This document shows positions 33,074 to 42,948 of a stretch of DNA of 64,000 bases, in pieces (positions within the stretch are counted from its first letter, which is position 1; the number at the start of each line of letters is the position of its first letter). A program made the position numbers and the translations under genes. The DNA lies in the NCBI RefSeq assembly GCF_018861005.1, contig NZ_JAHKQL010000016.1:186001-250000 (forward strand), read 5' to 3'. The notes under the pieces were generated by a model that worked only from the letters and a program-made list of their open reading frames with translations, was not told the origin of the DNA and did not search any database. Source of the DNA: Polaribacter vadi. Its GTDB lineage: Bacteria > Bacteroidota > Bacteroidia > Flavobacteriales > Flavobacteriaceae.

Positions 33074-34120
33074 TTATTTTTTTGTTTTTTCATCATTAAA
33101 TAAATCTACTTTTCTTACCCATTTTGTTTTTTTATCAAACAAGAAAACATCTAAGAGTAAAAACAGTATAGCAATGGCTAAAAACCATTGAAATTGATCT
33201 TTATAATCAGAAAACTGTTTTGTTTCAAATTCACTTTTTTGAGCATTGGCAATAATTTCTGTAATCCTTTTTACAGGTTCTTCAGTAATATTACCATCAA
33301 TATATCTTCCATTAGCGGCATCAGCAATATCTTCTAAAACTTCTGGTGTACGTTTTGTAATTACGGTTTCGCCTTTATTGTCTTTTTTGTAGCCAATCAT
33401 AGAGCCATTTACACGCATAGGAATTGGCCCTCCTTTTTCAGTACCTACACCAATTGTATAAATCTTTACACCTTCGTTAGACAAATTTTGTGCCACTTGT
33501 TTTGTTTCTTCTTGATGGTCTTCTCCATCAGAAATAATAATTAAAAAACGATTGGTTTGTTCATCATTATTATAATAGGTTTTTGCTAATTCTAAAGCTT
33601 CATTTATGGCAGTTCCTTGGCTAGAAACCATATCTGGATTTGCGTTCTGCAGAAACATATTTGCTGCTGCATGATCTGTAGTAATTGGTAAAAGCGGATA
33701 AGAATTACCTGCATAAATAATTACACCAACTCTATCTGAGCCTAATTGATCTATAATTTTAGAGATTATCTGTTTTGCTTTTTCTAATCTGTTAGGTGCA
33801 ATATCTTCTGCTAACATACTTTTAGAAACGTCTAAAGCAAAAACAACATCTACACCTTCTCTTTTAACAGTTTTTAGTTTAGATCCCATTTTAGGGTTTA
33901 CTAATGAAATAACTAGAAAAGCGATACCTAAAATTAGCATTACCAGTTTTAGGGTGTTTTTAAATACTGATGAATTTGGTGCTATTTTCTTTAATAACTC
34001 AGTATTAGAAAATTTACGTTGTGTTCTTTTCTTCCACCAAAAAACCAACAAGTAAATAACAATCATTATAGGAATGATTGCTAAGGCATAAAAATAAATT
34101 GGTTCTTCTAAACGATACAT
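33074..34120 (-). CDS. batB: BatB: von Willebrand factor A domain membrane protein
   Basis: A 348-residue VWA protein. There are two N-terminal membrane helices (residues about 9-28 and 60-78), then a VWA domain (about 90-290) with a complete MIDAS motif DVSKS in VVFALDVSKSMLAEDIAPNR and ISDGEDHQEE, and a C-terminal helix (about 315-332). It is the second VWA protein of the operon and likely partners BatA at the inner membrane, binding a divalent metal ion. In other bacteria the Bat proteins support oxygen tolerance. Confidence 0.9.
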   Translation of the reverse strand: MYRLEEPIYFYALAIIPIMIVIYLLVFWWKKRTQRKFSNTELLKKIAPNSSVFKNTLKLVMLILGIAFLVISLVNPKMGSKLKTVKREGVDVVFALDVSKSMLAEDIAPNRLEKAKQIISKIIDQLGSDRVGVIIYAGNSYPLLPITTDHAAANMFLQNANPDMVSSQGTAINEALELAKTYYNNDEQTNRFLIIISDGEDHQEETKQVAQNLSNEGVKIYTIGVGTEKGGPIPMRVNGSMIGYKKDNKGETVITKRTPEVLEDIADAANGRYIDGNITEEPVKRITEIIANAQKSEFETKQFSDYKDQFQWFLAIAILFLLLDVFLFDKKTKWVRKVDLFNDEKTKK

Positions 34121-34190
34121 AAAAGTGTGTAATTGTTGTATTTTGTAACTTTTTTAACTACTTATTTTGCGTTTTTAGATATTTATCAAT

Positions 34191-35201
34191 CTAAATAAAA
34201 CTCTTAAATAACGTATTTCTTAACAAGAATTCTAAGATTAATAAACCAATTGCTAAAAAGACTAAATCTCTATACATTTCTTGGTAATTATAATATTTAA
34301 ATTCTTCTATTTTAGTTTTTTCGAGCTTGTCAATTTCGTCATAAATTTCTGCTAATTTATCGTTATTGGTTGCTCTAAAATATTTCCCATTAGTTTCTGA
34401 TGCAATCTCTTTTAACAGAGCTTCATCAATTTCTACTTGTTGTTTTCTAAAATTCAACTGACCTGTTCTTGGGTCTTTACTCCAAGGAAAATCTGCCATT
34501 CCATTTGTACCAATTCCAATAGTATATACTTTTATACCTAATTCTTTGGCTAATTCTGTTGCAGTTCTTGGGTCTATATTTCCTGAATTGTTTACACCAT
34601 CAGTCAATAAAATAATAATTTTACTTTTGGCTTTACTTTCTTTTAGTCTGTTTACACCAGAACCTAAACCCATTCCTATTGCTGTTCCTCCATCTAATTG
34701 GCCCCACTGCAAACGATCTATAGTTCTTTTTACAATACCTTTATCGCTAGTAATTGGTGTTTGTGTAAAGCTTTCTCCTGCATAAACTACAATTCCAATT
34801 CTGTCATTAGGTCTTTTATTTACAAAAGTAACTGCTACTTTTTTTAGTGCTTCTAATCTATTTGGTTTTAAATCTCTAGCTAACATACTTGCAGAAACAT
34901 CAATTGCCATAACAATATCTATACCTTTATTGGTTTTTGTTCTTTTGCTAACAGAAACATTTCTAGGTCTTGCTAGTGCAACTATAATTGCTGCTAAAGC
35001 TAACAATCTTAACACATATAAAATTGGTTTTAATTTTGATAAAAGCGACGACTTTGCTTTAAAACCTTTTATGCTAGGCACTGTTAATATTGCAGCATCT
35101 TTTTTTCTGGCAAAAAAATACCAAATGGCTAAAAGTGGAATTAACACTAACAACCAAAGAAACTCTGGATTTAAAAATTCAAAATTATTCCAATTCCTCA
35201 T
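34191..35201 (-). CDS. batA: BatA: von Willebrand factor A domain membrane protein
   Basis: A 336-residue VWA protein with two N-terminal membrane helices (about 10-28 and 56-77), the VWA domain (about 88-300) and a C-terminal helix (about 312-330). The MIDAS motif DVSAS is in IVMAIDVSASMLARDLKPNR, the second motif in LLTDGVNNSG. It is predicted to act with BatB and the MoxR ATPase. The start overlaps the upstream BatD-like gene by 17 bp, so translation is coupled. Confidence 0.9.
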   Translation of the reverse strand: MRNWNNFEFLNPEFLWLLVLIPLLAIWYFFARKKDAAILTVPSIKGFKAKSSLLSKLKPILYVLRLLALAAIIVALARPRNVSVSKRTKTNKGIDIVMAIDVSASMLARDLKPNRLEALKKVAVTFVNKRPNDRIGIVVYAGESFTQTPITSDKGIVKRTIDRLQWGQLDGGTAIGMGLGSGVNRLKESKAKSKIIILLTDGVNNSGNIDPRTATELAKELGIKVYTIGIGTNGMADFPWSKDPRTGQLNFRKQQVEIDEALLKEIASETNGKYFRATNNDKLAEIYDEIDKLEKTKIEEFKYYNYQEMYRDLVFLAIGLLILEFLLRNTLFKSFI

Positions 35202-36099
35202 CTTTGCTTATTGGTTTTGGTTTTAAATTATGTACAACTTCTTCTGCATCTTTTCTATCTTCTTCAATTTCTAAAGCCATAGGCTTAGATTTTGCAAATT
35301 TCACTAAATCTGCTTCTTTAAATAATTCTTTAAGTTTTTTAATGTTTTCTTTAGTTGTATTTATGGTATCTGCATCATGAAAATCATTTAATACTTCTAT
35401 AATTTCATCAGAAGTTTTTTCTAAAGCAGGTACTTTTAATTCACGTTCTATATAACCACGAATAATGTCTGTTAATTCGCTATAATATTGTTTTACTTGA
35501 TTGTTTTGCCAAAGTAATTTTTCGTCTAACTCATTCAATTTGTACATAGCTTCTTCATAAGGAGCCAATGCAACATAAGTTGGGTCTTCTTCTTCAACTT
35601 TTCTTTTTCTGATAACAAACCAGTAAATCCAGAAACCAATAATTAATAAAGCTGCAATTAATAAATAGATGTACAATTTATAATCATCGAAAACTAAAGG
35701 TTCTTTTTTAATCGATTTTATTGGATATTTTTTTACAACTGTTGTATCTACAGCAACTGTAGCTACATTTACTAATAGAGAATCTGTTAAATAGGCTTGA
35801 TTTCTAACAAAAACTTGTTGCTGAGGTATGTAAAATGCACCACTATCAAAACCTGTTAAAACATATTTTTGAATTAACATATAGTTAAGCGTATCTACTT
35901 TTGCAGAGTCTATTACCTCTAAACCTTTTAATTGTAGTTTTGGTAGAATTACGTTATCTACATCTTTAACTGTAATTCGTAAATTAAACTGTTCACCAAT
36001 TCTAATATTAGAAGTTTCTATTTGCGCTTTTACAATTGGGTCTTGGGCAAAGGCAACTGCTGAAATCAACAAAAAAATATGTAAAATGTATTTTCTCAT
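35185..36099 (-). CDS. BatD-like exported membrane protein of the Bat operon
   Basis: A 304-residue protein: a signal peptide (RKYILHIFLLISAVAFAQ), an Ig-like periplasmic domain (about 20-120; IETSNIRIGEQFNLRITVKD), one membrane helix (about 145-167; KLYIYLLIAALLIIGFWIYW) and a cytoplasmic helical tail with a coiled-coil-like region (about 185-300). The tail resembles DUF4381-type proteins that sit between DUF58 and VWA genes in such loci. It overlaps its neighbours (1 bp with the DUF58 gene, 17 bp with batA). It is probably an assembly component of the Bat complex. Confidence 0.7.
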   Translation of the reverse strand: MRKYILHIFLLISAVAFAQDPIVKAQIETSNIRIGEQFNLRITVKDVDNVILPKLQLKGLEVIDSAKVDTLNYMLIQKYVLTGFDSGAFYIPQQQVFVRNQAYLTDSLLVNVATVAVDTTVVKKYPIKSIKKEPLVFDDYKLYIYLLIAALLIIGFWIYWFVIRKRKVEEEDPTYVALAPYEEAMYKLNELDEKLLWQNNQVKQYYSELTDIIRGYIERELKVPALEKTSDEIIEVLNDFHDADTINTTKENIKKLKELFKEADLVKFAKSKPMALEIEEDRKDAEEVVHNLKPKPISKDEELE

Positions 36100-36968
36100 T
36101 ATCTTCCTTTATGTTTAAAATATCCTAATAATTTTTTCACGTAACTTTCGTCTACTCTTGTGTTTATGGTACCTGCACCACTTTTTCTAAAAGTACTGGT
36201 GTAATAATTTGTTAATCGTAAAGCGTTGGCTTTATAATTTGTTCTGATGGTTTTAGAGGATGTGTTTATCAATTGTACTTCTCCAGTTTCTGCATCTAAC
36301 ATTGGTACTACACCTAAATTCGGAATTTCCTCATCGTGTTTGTCATAGACTCTAATTCCTGTTAAATCGTGTTTACTACCTGCAATTTTTGCGCTTTTTT
36401 CGTAATCATCATCCATAAAATCAGATAACATAAAAACGATTGCTCTTTTCTTTAAAACACTAGATAAAAACTTTAAAGCAGCATCAATATTTGTTTTTTT
36501 ACTTTTTGGTTTAAACTCAATTAACTCTCTAATAATTCGTAAAACGTGACTTTTTCCTTTTTTTGGCGGAATAAAAAGTTCTACATCATCAGAAAATAAA
36601 ACTAAACCTACTTTATCGTTATTTTGAGTTGCAGAAAAAGCAAGTGTTGCAGCAATTTCTGTAATAGTATCTTTTTTAAATTGGGTTGATGTACCAAATA
36701 ATTCTGACCCAGAAATATCTACCATTAACATCATAGTTAATTCACGTTCTTCTTCAAAAACCTTAACATAAGGTTCATTGTAACGTGCTGTAACATTCCA
36801 GTCTATAGTTCTAATATCATCACCAAATTGATATTGGCGTACTTCAGAAAAAGTCATACCTCGTCCTTTGAAAGATGAATGATATTCACCTCCAAAAATA
36901 TCATTAGACAAGCGTTTTGTCTTAATTTCTATTTTACGAACTTTTTTAAGTATTTCTTTAGTATCCAT
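36099..36968 (-). CDS. DUF58 protein (Bat operon)
   Basis: A 289-residue DUF58 protein. Typical features are GRGMTFSEVRQYQFGDDIRTIDWNVTARYNEPYVKVFEEER (residues about 31-72) and a VWA-like core with MMLMVDISGSELFGT (DISGS, MIDAS-like). These proteins accompany MoxR-type AAA+ ATPases and VWA proteins in metal-dependent assembly or stress systems. It is 97 bp downstream of the MoxR gene and overlaps the next gene by one base. No signal peptide is visible, consistent with a cytoplasmic protein. Confidence 0.9.
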   Translation of the reverse strand: MDTKEILKKVRKIEIKTKRLSNDIFGGEYHSSFKGRGMTFSEVRQYQFGDDIRTIDWNVTARYNEPYVKVFEEERELTMMLMVDISGSELFGTSTQFKKDTITEIAATLAFSATQNNDKVGLVLFSDDVELFIPPKKGKSHVLRIIRELIEFKPKSKKTNIDAALKFLSSVLKKRAIVFMLSDFMDDDYEKSAKIAGSKHDLTGIRVYDKHDEEIPNLGVVPMLDAETGEVQLINTSSKTIRTNYKANALRLTNYYTSTFRKSGAGTINTRVDESYVKKLLGYFKHKGR

Positions 36969-37065
36969 TTTTGTAAGTATGCAGTTTGCAGTCTTCAGTT
37001 TACAATCAAAAAAAATCAGTTTTAAGCAGGTTTTACCTTTTAAAAACGGATTTAACTGAAAATTT

Positions 37066-38055
37066 CTATGGTACTTCTACTTCGTTTATAATTAAGTTAA
37101 TTATTTCTACAGAAGTTACATTTTCTGCTTCAGCTTCATAAGTAATACCAATTCTATGACGTAAAACATCAAAAACAACAGCTCTTACATCCTCAGGAAT
37201 TACATAACCTCTTCTTTTAATAAATGCATAACATTTTGCAGCTTTAGCTAAATTGATACTTCCCCTAGGTGAAGCTCCAAAACTAATTAAGTCTTTTAAA
37301 TCTGCTAAGTTATATTTCTCTGGATAACGAGTTGCAAAAATAATATCTAAGATATATTTTTCGATTTTCTCATCCATATAAACTTCATTTACAACTTCTC
37401 TTGCTCTATTAATTTCTTCAACAGAAATTACAGGATTTACTTTAGCAAAACTACCAGATAAATTCTGACGCATTATAATTTGCTCGTCTAATAATTTAGG
37501 GTAATCAATAATTACCTTTAACATAAAACGATCTACTTGTGCTTCTGGTAAAGGGTAAGTACCTTCTTGTTCTACAGGGTTTTGAGTTGCCATTACTAAA
37601 AATGGTTCGTCTAATTTAAAGGTAGTATCACCAATTGTGGTTTGGCGTTCTTGCATTGCTTCTAAAAGTGCAGATTGTACTTTTGCTGGTGCTCTGTTAA
37701 TCTCATCAGCCAAAACAAAATTTGCAAAAATTGGCCCCTTTTTAATTTCGAAGCTATTTTTTTGCATATTGTAAATCATTGTTCCAACAACATCTGCAGG
37801 TAATAAATCTGGTGTAAATTGAACTCTACTAAAAGAACCTTGTACTGCTTTAGATAAGGTGTTGATAGCTAGTGTTTTTGCTAAACCAGGTACACCTTCT
37901 AATAAAATATGTCCATTACCTAACAAACCAATTAACAAACTTTCTATCATTTGTTTTTGCCCAACAATAACCTTACTCATTTCTAGAGTAAGAATATCTA
38001 TAAAAGCACTTTCTCTCTCTATTTTCTCGTTAATAGCTCTAACATCTACATCCAT
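37066..38055 (-). CDS. MoxR-type AAA+ ATPase
   Basis: A 329-residue MoxR-family ATPase and the first gene of the Bat operon. Walker A lies in HILLEGVPGLAKTLAINTLS, Walker B in FVLADEINRAPAKVQSALLE, and sensor region MATQNPVEQEGTYPLPEAQ is complete. MoxR ATPases act as chaperones, often inserting metals or remodelling VWA partners; here the probable partners are DUF58, BatA and BatB. The cotranscribed cluster to batE runs about 8.4 kb leftward. No terminator was seen before batE's end. Confidence 0.92.
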   Translation of the reverse strand: MDVDVRAINEKIERESAFIDILTLEMSKVIVGQKQMIESLLIGLLGNGHILLEGVPGLAKTLAINTLSKAVQGSFSRVQFTPDLLPADVVGTMIYNMQKNSFEIKKGPIFANFVLADEINRAPAKVQSALLEAMQERQTTIGDTTFKLDEPFLVMATQNPVEQEGTYPLPEAQVDRFMLKVIIDYPKLLDEQIIMRQNLSGSFAKVNPVISVEEINRAREVVNEVYMDEKIEKYILDIIFATRYPEKYNLADLKDLISFGASPRGSINLAKAAKCYAFIKRRGYVIPEDVRAVVFDVLRHRIGITYEAEAENVTSVEIINLIINEVEVP

Positions 38056-38186
38056 TGTGTGTAATAATTTAATATTAAATTTTTCAGATAAACAAAGCTA
38101 CAATTTTAACAAAATTAATCTGTTAAAACAAGGTTAAAGATAATTCGTTATTTTTTTTTACATTAGAGGTTATTATTAAACGTGAT

Positions 38187-38750
38187 ATGAAAAAATTAAC
38201 TGATAAATATATTTGGAAATCCTTAAAAAAAGGAGATTTAAATGCGTTTTCAGTTCTTTTTGAAAGTTATTATTCAAAACTTTATAATTATGGCTTAAAA
38301 ATTTCAAAAAACGAGACTCTTACAGAAGATTCTTTACAAGATTTTTTCTTGTATGTTTATGAACATAGAGAGAATTTAAGCGATTTAGAAACTATTGCAC
38401 CTTACCTTTTTTTATCATATAAACGCTTTTTAATGAGAATGATGAAAAAAAAATCAAGATTTAAATATTCAGATATTTCTAATGAAAATGTTGTTGATTT
38501 AGAGTTTACTGCTGATGAATTAATAACAAATCAAGAAATTGTAGCGTTTAATAATGCAAATTTAACGAAGTTATTAAACAACTTGCCTAAAAGACAAAAA
38601 GAAGCAATTTATTTAAAGTATTATAGTGGTTTAAAAGCAAGAGAAATATCCGAAATTATGAATATAAATTACCAAAGTGTAGTAAATTTGTTGCATAAAG
38701 GTATTAAGAGTTTAAAAGAGGATGTTTCTATTGCAAAATTATTTAACTAG
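38187..38750 (+). CDS. ECF sigma factor, FecI-like
   Basis: A 187-residue extracytoplasmic-function sigma factor. Region 2 spans about residues 17-85 (SKNETLTEDSLQDFFLYVYE) and region 4 about 125-180 (LPKRQKEAIYLKYYSGLKAR, then EISEIMNINYQSVVNLLHKG). The next gene encodes a FecR-type anti-sigma factor and the third a TonB receptor with an STN domain, so this is the FecI-like partner of a cell-surface signalling triad. It should direct transcription of the receptor genes downstream. It is divergent from the moxR operon. Confidence 0.9.
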   Translation: MKKLTDKYIWKSLKKGDLNAFSVLFESYYSKLYNYGLKISKNETLTEDSLQDFFLYVYEHRENLSDLETIAPYLFLSYKRFLMRMMKKKSRFKYSDISNENVVDLEFTADELITNQEIVAFNNANLTKLLNNLPKRQKEAIYLKYYSGLKAREISEIMNINYQSVVNLLHKGIKSLKEDVSIAKLFN

Positions 38751-38840
38751 CCTTTAACAGAAATTAAAGAGTATAAAAAAACAAAAGTAGTCTTATTATA
38801 ATTATGAAGGATATTATGGTTACAATGGATTGTTATTAAG

Positions 38841-39830
38841 ATGACTAAAAGAAAATACAATGATATAAATGATTTTTTAGAAGATGAGTCTTTTGAAAAC
38901 TGGGTATATCAAAAAAATGGTACAGATATTAACTTTTGGGAATTTTGGATAGCCAATAACCCAGATAAAAGTGATTTAGTAAACTCTGCTAAAGATTTAA
39001 TTTTGGGTATATCTTTTAAAAATAATAATGTTTCTGAAGAAAAAGTAGCATTAGAATGGCAAAAGTTACAATCTAAAATTAAGGATAAAGAAGCAAAACC
39101 TAAGCAAAAAGTTATATTATTAAAAAAATTTAGTGTTGCTGCTACAATCTTAATAATTGTAACAACTGGGTTCTATTTTTTAAATAGAAACTCAAAGATT
39201 ACACATAAAACTCATTATGGAGAAATTTTAAAAGTAAAACTACAAGATGGTAGTGACGTTACTTTAAACTCCAATTCTAGTTTGTCTTATTATAAAAATG
39301 AAAGTAGAAAAGTCTGGTTATCTGGAGAAGCTTTTTTTAAGGTTGATAAAAAGAAAGCTACCAACGCAAAGTTTTGGGTTATAACCCAAGATTTATCTAT
39401 ACAAGTATATGGTACAGCTTTTAATGTAAGTACCAAAAAGAAAAAAACAGATGTTTTTTTAGAAGAAGGCGATATTTGGTTGTCGCTTAAAAATGGTGAG
39501 ACAAAACAAATGCTTCCAGGTAATTATATTTCTTATTCTGCCAAAGAAAATAGAGTTTTAGAAGATAAGGATATAGATAATTCTTCGCTAAAAACTTCCT
39601 GGAAAGATGGTACTTTGCTTTTTGAAAAGTTATCTTTGGAAAAAGCTATGGAAAAAATAGAAGAATCTTATGGCTATTCTGTAGTTTTTAAAGATGATAA
39701 AGCTAAAAATACTTTAATTACAGGAGCTGTGCCTTTAACAAATATAGATATTTGTATTGAGGCTATAGAAAAATCGGTAGATGTAACTATTATTAAAAAA
39801 GACAATAGTTTAATTATTAGCAAAAAATAG
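38841..39830 (+). CDS. FecR-family anti-sigma factor
   Basis: A 329-residue FecR protein. The N-terminal cytoplasmic part (1-95) binds the sigma factor, one membrane helix spans about 97-114 (FSVAATILIIVTTGFYFL), and the periplasmic part holds the FecR domain (about 120-240; GEILKVKLQDGSDVTLNSNS, VWLSGEAFFKVDK, VYGTAFNVST, VFLEEGDIWLSL) and a C-terminal DUF4974-like STN-contact region (FEKLSLEKAMEKIEESYGYS). It relays the state of the TonB receptor to the ECF sigma factor. Confidence 0.92.
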   Translation: MTKRKYNDINDFLEDESFENWVYQKNGTDINFWEFWIANNPDKSDLVNSAKDLILGISFKNNNVSEEKVALEWQKLQSKIKDKEAKPKQKVILLKKFSVAATILIIVTTGFYFLNRNSKITHKTHYGEILKVKLQDGSDVTLNSNSSLSYYKNESRKVWLSGEAFFKVDKKKATNAKFWVITQDLSIQVYGTAFNVSTKKKKTDVFLEEGDIWLSLKNGETKQMLPGNYISYSAKENRVLEDKDIDNSSLKTSWKDGTLLFEKLSLEKAMEKIEESYGYSVVFKDDKAKNTLITGAVPLTNIDICIEAIEKSVDVTIIKKDNSLIISKK

Positions 39831-39850
39831 GTGTAACTTTATCTTATTAG

Positions 39851-42787
39851 ATGATAAAAATAAATGTTCATAAAACTCTTTTATCATTTTTATTAATACT
39901 ATTTATCTGCTTTAAAATAACTGGGCAAAACCAAGAGCAAAAACAAATTCCTTTATCTGTATTACTAAATAAAATTAGTAATAAACATAAAATATTTTTT
40001 ACTTATAACGTAAACTTACTTTTAAATAAATTCATTTATGAAGAGGGTTTTAAAGATCTTTCTTTAGAACAATCTATTTCTTTATTAGAAAAAATAACTC
40101 CATTTGTTATCGATGATTTAGGTAATAACTATTATGTTGTATACTACAAAAAAGATGCAGAAAGTGTAAAGAGTAGAGAAAAAAACAAACTTATTTTAAG
40201 AAAAAATGTATCTGTAGATACCATTTATAAAGAGCAAAAAATTAAAGTAAAAGGCATTGTTTTAAGTTCGGATAATACACCACTTACTGGAGCAACTTTG
40301 CAAGAAGAGTATTCTTTAGTTGGTATTACTACTAATAAAGACGGAATCTTTGAATTCGATATTCCAAAAAATAATTTAATTAAAGTTAGTTTTTTAGGAC
40401 ACGAATCTAAAAAGCTAACACTTACCGCAAATAAGTTTCATACAATAACATTATTAGCAGGTCAAGAATTAGAAGAGGTGCAGATTGTTGGTTCTAGAAA
40501 TAAAAATAGAGTAGCAAATGACTCTCCTTTTGCCATAGATTTTATAGATTTAAAAAAAACAGCTTCTAAGAACAGTCAAGTAGAAGTAAATCAATTTTTG
40601 CAATATGTAATTCCTTCATTTAATGCAACAAAACAATCTGGTGCAGATGGCGCAGATCATATAGATCCTGCAACCATAAGAGGTTTAGGGCCAGACCAAA
40701 CCTTGGTTTTAATTAACGGTAAAAGAAGACATCAAGCATCATTAGTAAATTTATATGGTACAAGAGGTAGAGGGAATTCAGGTACAGATTTAAATACAAT
40801 ACCAATTTCTGCAATTAAAAGAATAGAGCTTTTAAGAGATGGAGCATCTGCACAATATGGTTCTGATGCTATTGCAGGTGTTTTAAATATTGTTTTAAAA
40901 GATTCAGACAACGAATTAAATGTTGGTTCTACAATTGGTTTTTACAATGCAGATACAGAAAGTATATTGCCAAATAAAACAGATGGATTTCTCTACAAAT
41001 TAGCCTTAAATTACGGAACAAAAATAAATGAGGGTGGTTTTGTAAATATTACTGCAGAAGCACTTTCTTCTGAAAAAACTTATAGAAAAGGTACAGAAAT
41101 TAGAGAGAATTATGGGCAAGCAGGTATAAAAAATGTAAGTCTATTTTTTAATTCAGAAATACCAATTCATAATAACGCTAAGTTTTATGCAAATGGCGGT
41201 TTTAACTATAAAAATACAGAGGCTTTTGCATTTACACGCAAGGCTAATAGCGAAAGAAATGTGCTCGAAATTTATCCTGATGGATTTAATCCATTAATAA
41301 CATCACAAATTGTAGATAATTCTTTTTCCTTTGGATTGATTACAAGTTTTAAAGATTGGAATATTGATGCCAACAACACTTTTGGTAGAAACAATTTTCA
41401 ATATTTTATTAAAAATACTTTAAACGCAACTTTAGTCGAAAACTCCCCAACAGATTTTGATGCTGGTGGTCATCAATTGATGCAAAACACAACAAGTATT
41501 GATTTTTCTAAATATTTCCTAAAGGATAAATATGGATTTAATATTGCTTTAGGAGTAGAGCATAGGCTTGATAAATATAAAATATTTGCAGGTGAAGAAG
41601 CTTCTTATGAGTCTTATGATATTAATGGAAATTTTATAACCCCAGACACTCAATTTTCAGAATACCAAATGTTTAATGGAGTAATTAGACCTGGTGGTTC
41701 TCAAGGTTTTCCTGGTTATGCTATAGAAAATGAAGTAGATAGAGAGCGTTCTAATCTTGGTGTTTATGTAGATACAGAAGTTGATTTTTCTAAAAAATTT
41801 ATGATTGCTGGTGCTTTACGATATGAGTATTACAGCGATTTTGGAAGTACTTTAAATTATAAACTTGCTTCTAGAATAAAACTAAATAATAAATTTAGTG
41901 CAAGAACCTCTTTTAGTACAGGGTTTAGAGCGCCATCTTTAGCTCAAATTTATTACAATTTAACCTTTACAAATTTTATTGGTAATGCAGCAACAGAATC
42001 TTTACTAGTTGCAAATAATAGTGCAATTGCTAGAAGGTTTAATATTGATAAATTAAAAGAAGAAAAAGCTAAGAATTTTAGTTTAGGGTTTACATCAAAA
42101 TTAAGTTCAAATTTTAATATGGCTATAGATGCTTATTATGTGGCAATTAAAGATAGAATTATATTAAGTGGTAATTTTGATGCAAGTATTTTAGGAGGAA
42201 ATATAGATAATGTTCAATTTTTTGCAAATGGTGTAAACACTAAAACTAAAGGAGTAGATTTAGTTTTAAATTGGCAAAAAAAATTAACAAAAGGATTACT
42301 TTCTTTTGATTTTGCTGGTAATATAAATCACATGGTTATTGATGAAATTAATAACAAAATGTTAGCAGAAGAAATTTTCTTTGGGCAAAGAGAACAACAA
42401 TTTTTATTAGCATCAGCTCCTAAAAATAAATTTAGTTTTGGGGCTAATTATCAACTTAAAAAAATAACTACCGCTTTAAAAATAACCAGATTTAGTGAGG
42501 TTAAGCTAATTGATTGGCAAATAACTAATGATTTAGCAGATTACAATAACTCAGTTTCAGAAAGATTAACTGCAGCTACAGATACTTATAAAGCTAAAGT
42601 TACTACAGATTTGCATTTAGGATATCAATTAAATAAAGCTTTAAATCTGCAAGCAGGTGCAAATAACTTGTTTAATGTTTATCCAACAGAGCAAGATAAT
42701 TTTACAGATAGTGGTGGTAAATGGGATGCTACACAAATGGGAGCTAATGGTGCTTTTTATTATTTAAAATTCAATATAAATCTATAA
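39851..42787 (+). CDS. TonB-dependent receptor with STN signalling domain
   Basis: A 978-residue outer-membrane receptor. After a signal peptide (residues 1-26) comes an STN domain (about 31-100; IPLSVLLNKISNKHKIFFTY), a carboxypeptidase-regulatory-like beta-sandwich (about 131-205), a plug (about 215-335) and a 22-strand barrel. The STN contacts the FecR protein encoded immediately upstream, so this receptor signals as well as transports. Plug motifs are shared with the next gene: [18 protein letters not shown] and [15 protein letters not shown]. No SusD lipoprotein gene is adjacent, so a small ligand is more likely than a glycan. The ligand is unknown. Confidence 0.93.
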   Translation: MIKINVHKTLLSFLLILFICFKITGQNQEQKQIPLSVLLNKISNKHKIFFTYNVNLLLNKFIYEEGFKDLSLEQSISLLEKITPFVIDDLGNNYYVVYYKKDAESVKSREKNKLILRKNVSVDTIYKEQKIKVKGIVLSSDNTPLTGATLQEEYSLVGITTNKDGIFEFDIPKNNLIKVSFLGHESKKLTLTANKFHTITLLAGQELEEVQIVGSRNKNRVANDSPFAIDFIDLKKTASKNSQVEVNQFLQYVIPSFNATKQSGADGADHIDPATIRGLGPDQTLVLINGKRRHQASLVNLYGTRGRGNSGTDLNTIPISAIKRIELLRDGASAQYGSDAIAGVLNIVLKDSDNELNVGSTIGFYNADTESILPNKTDGFLYKLALNYGTKINEGGFVNITAEALSSEKTYRKGTEIRENYGQAGIKNVSLFFNSEIPIHNNAKFYANGGFNYKNTEAFAFTRKANSERNVLEIYPDGFNPLITSQIVDNSFSFGLITSFKDWNIDANNTFGRNNFQYFIKNTLNATLVENSPTDFDAGGHQLMQNTTSIDFSKYFLKDKYGFNIALGVEHRLDKYKIFAGEEASYESYDINGNFITPDTQFSEYQMFNGVIRPGGSQGFPGYAIENEVDRERSNLGVYVDTEVDFSKKFMIAGALRYEYYSDFGSTLNYKLASRIKLNNKFSARTSFSTGFRAPSLAQIYYNLTFTNFIGNAATESLLVANNSAIARRFNIDKLKEEKAKNFSLGFTSKLSSNFNMAIDAYYVAIKDRIILSGNFDASILGGNIDNVQFFANGVNTKTKGVDLVLNWQKKLTKGLLSFDFAGNINHMVIDEINNKMLAEEIFFGQREQQFLLASAPKNKFSFGANYQLKKITTALKITRFSEVKLIDWQITNDLADYNNSVSERLTAATDTYKAKVTTDLHLGYQLNKALNLQAGANNLFNVYPTEQDNFTDSGGKWDATQMGANGAFYYLKFNINL

Positions 42788-42948
42788 ATATTAAATAGTT
42801 AATACAGTTTTATTAATTTCTTTAAAAAAAATTAATTTTTTTAGAGTATACTTTTTCTTTTTTTGTCTTCTTAAATAAAACAGCTCTTATCTTGTAATCT
42901 ACAAATTAGGGGTGTTTAAATTTTATTTAACAATCAAATTACTTATTT

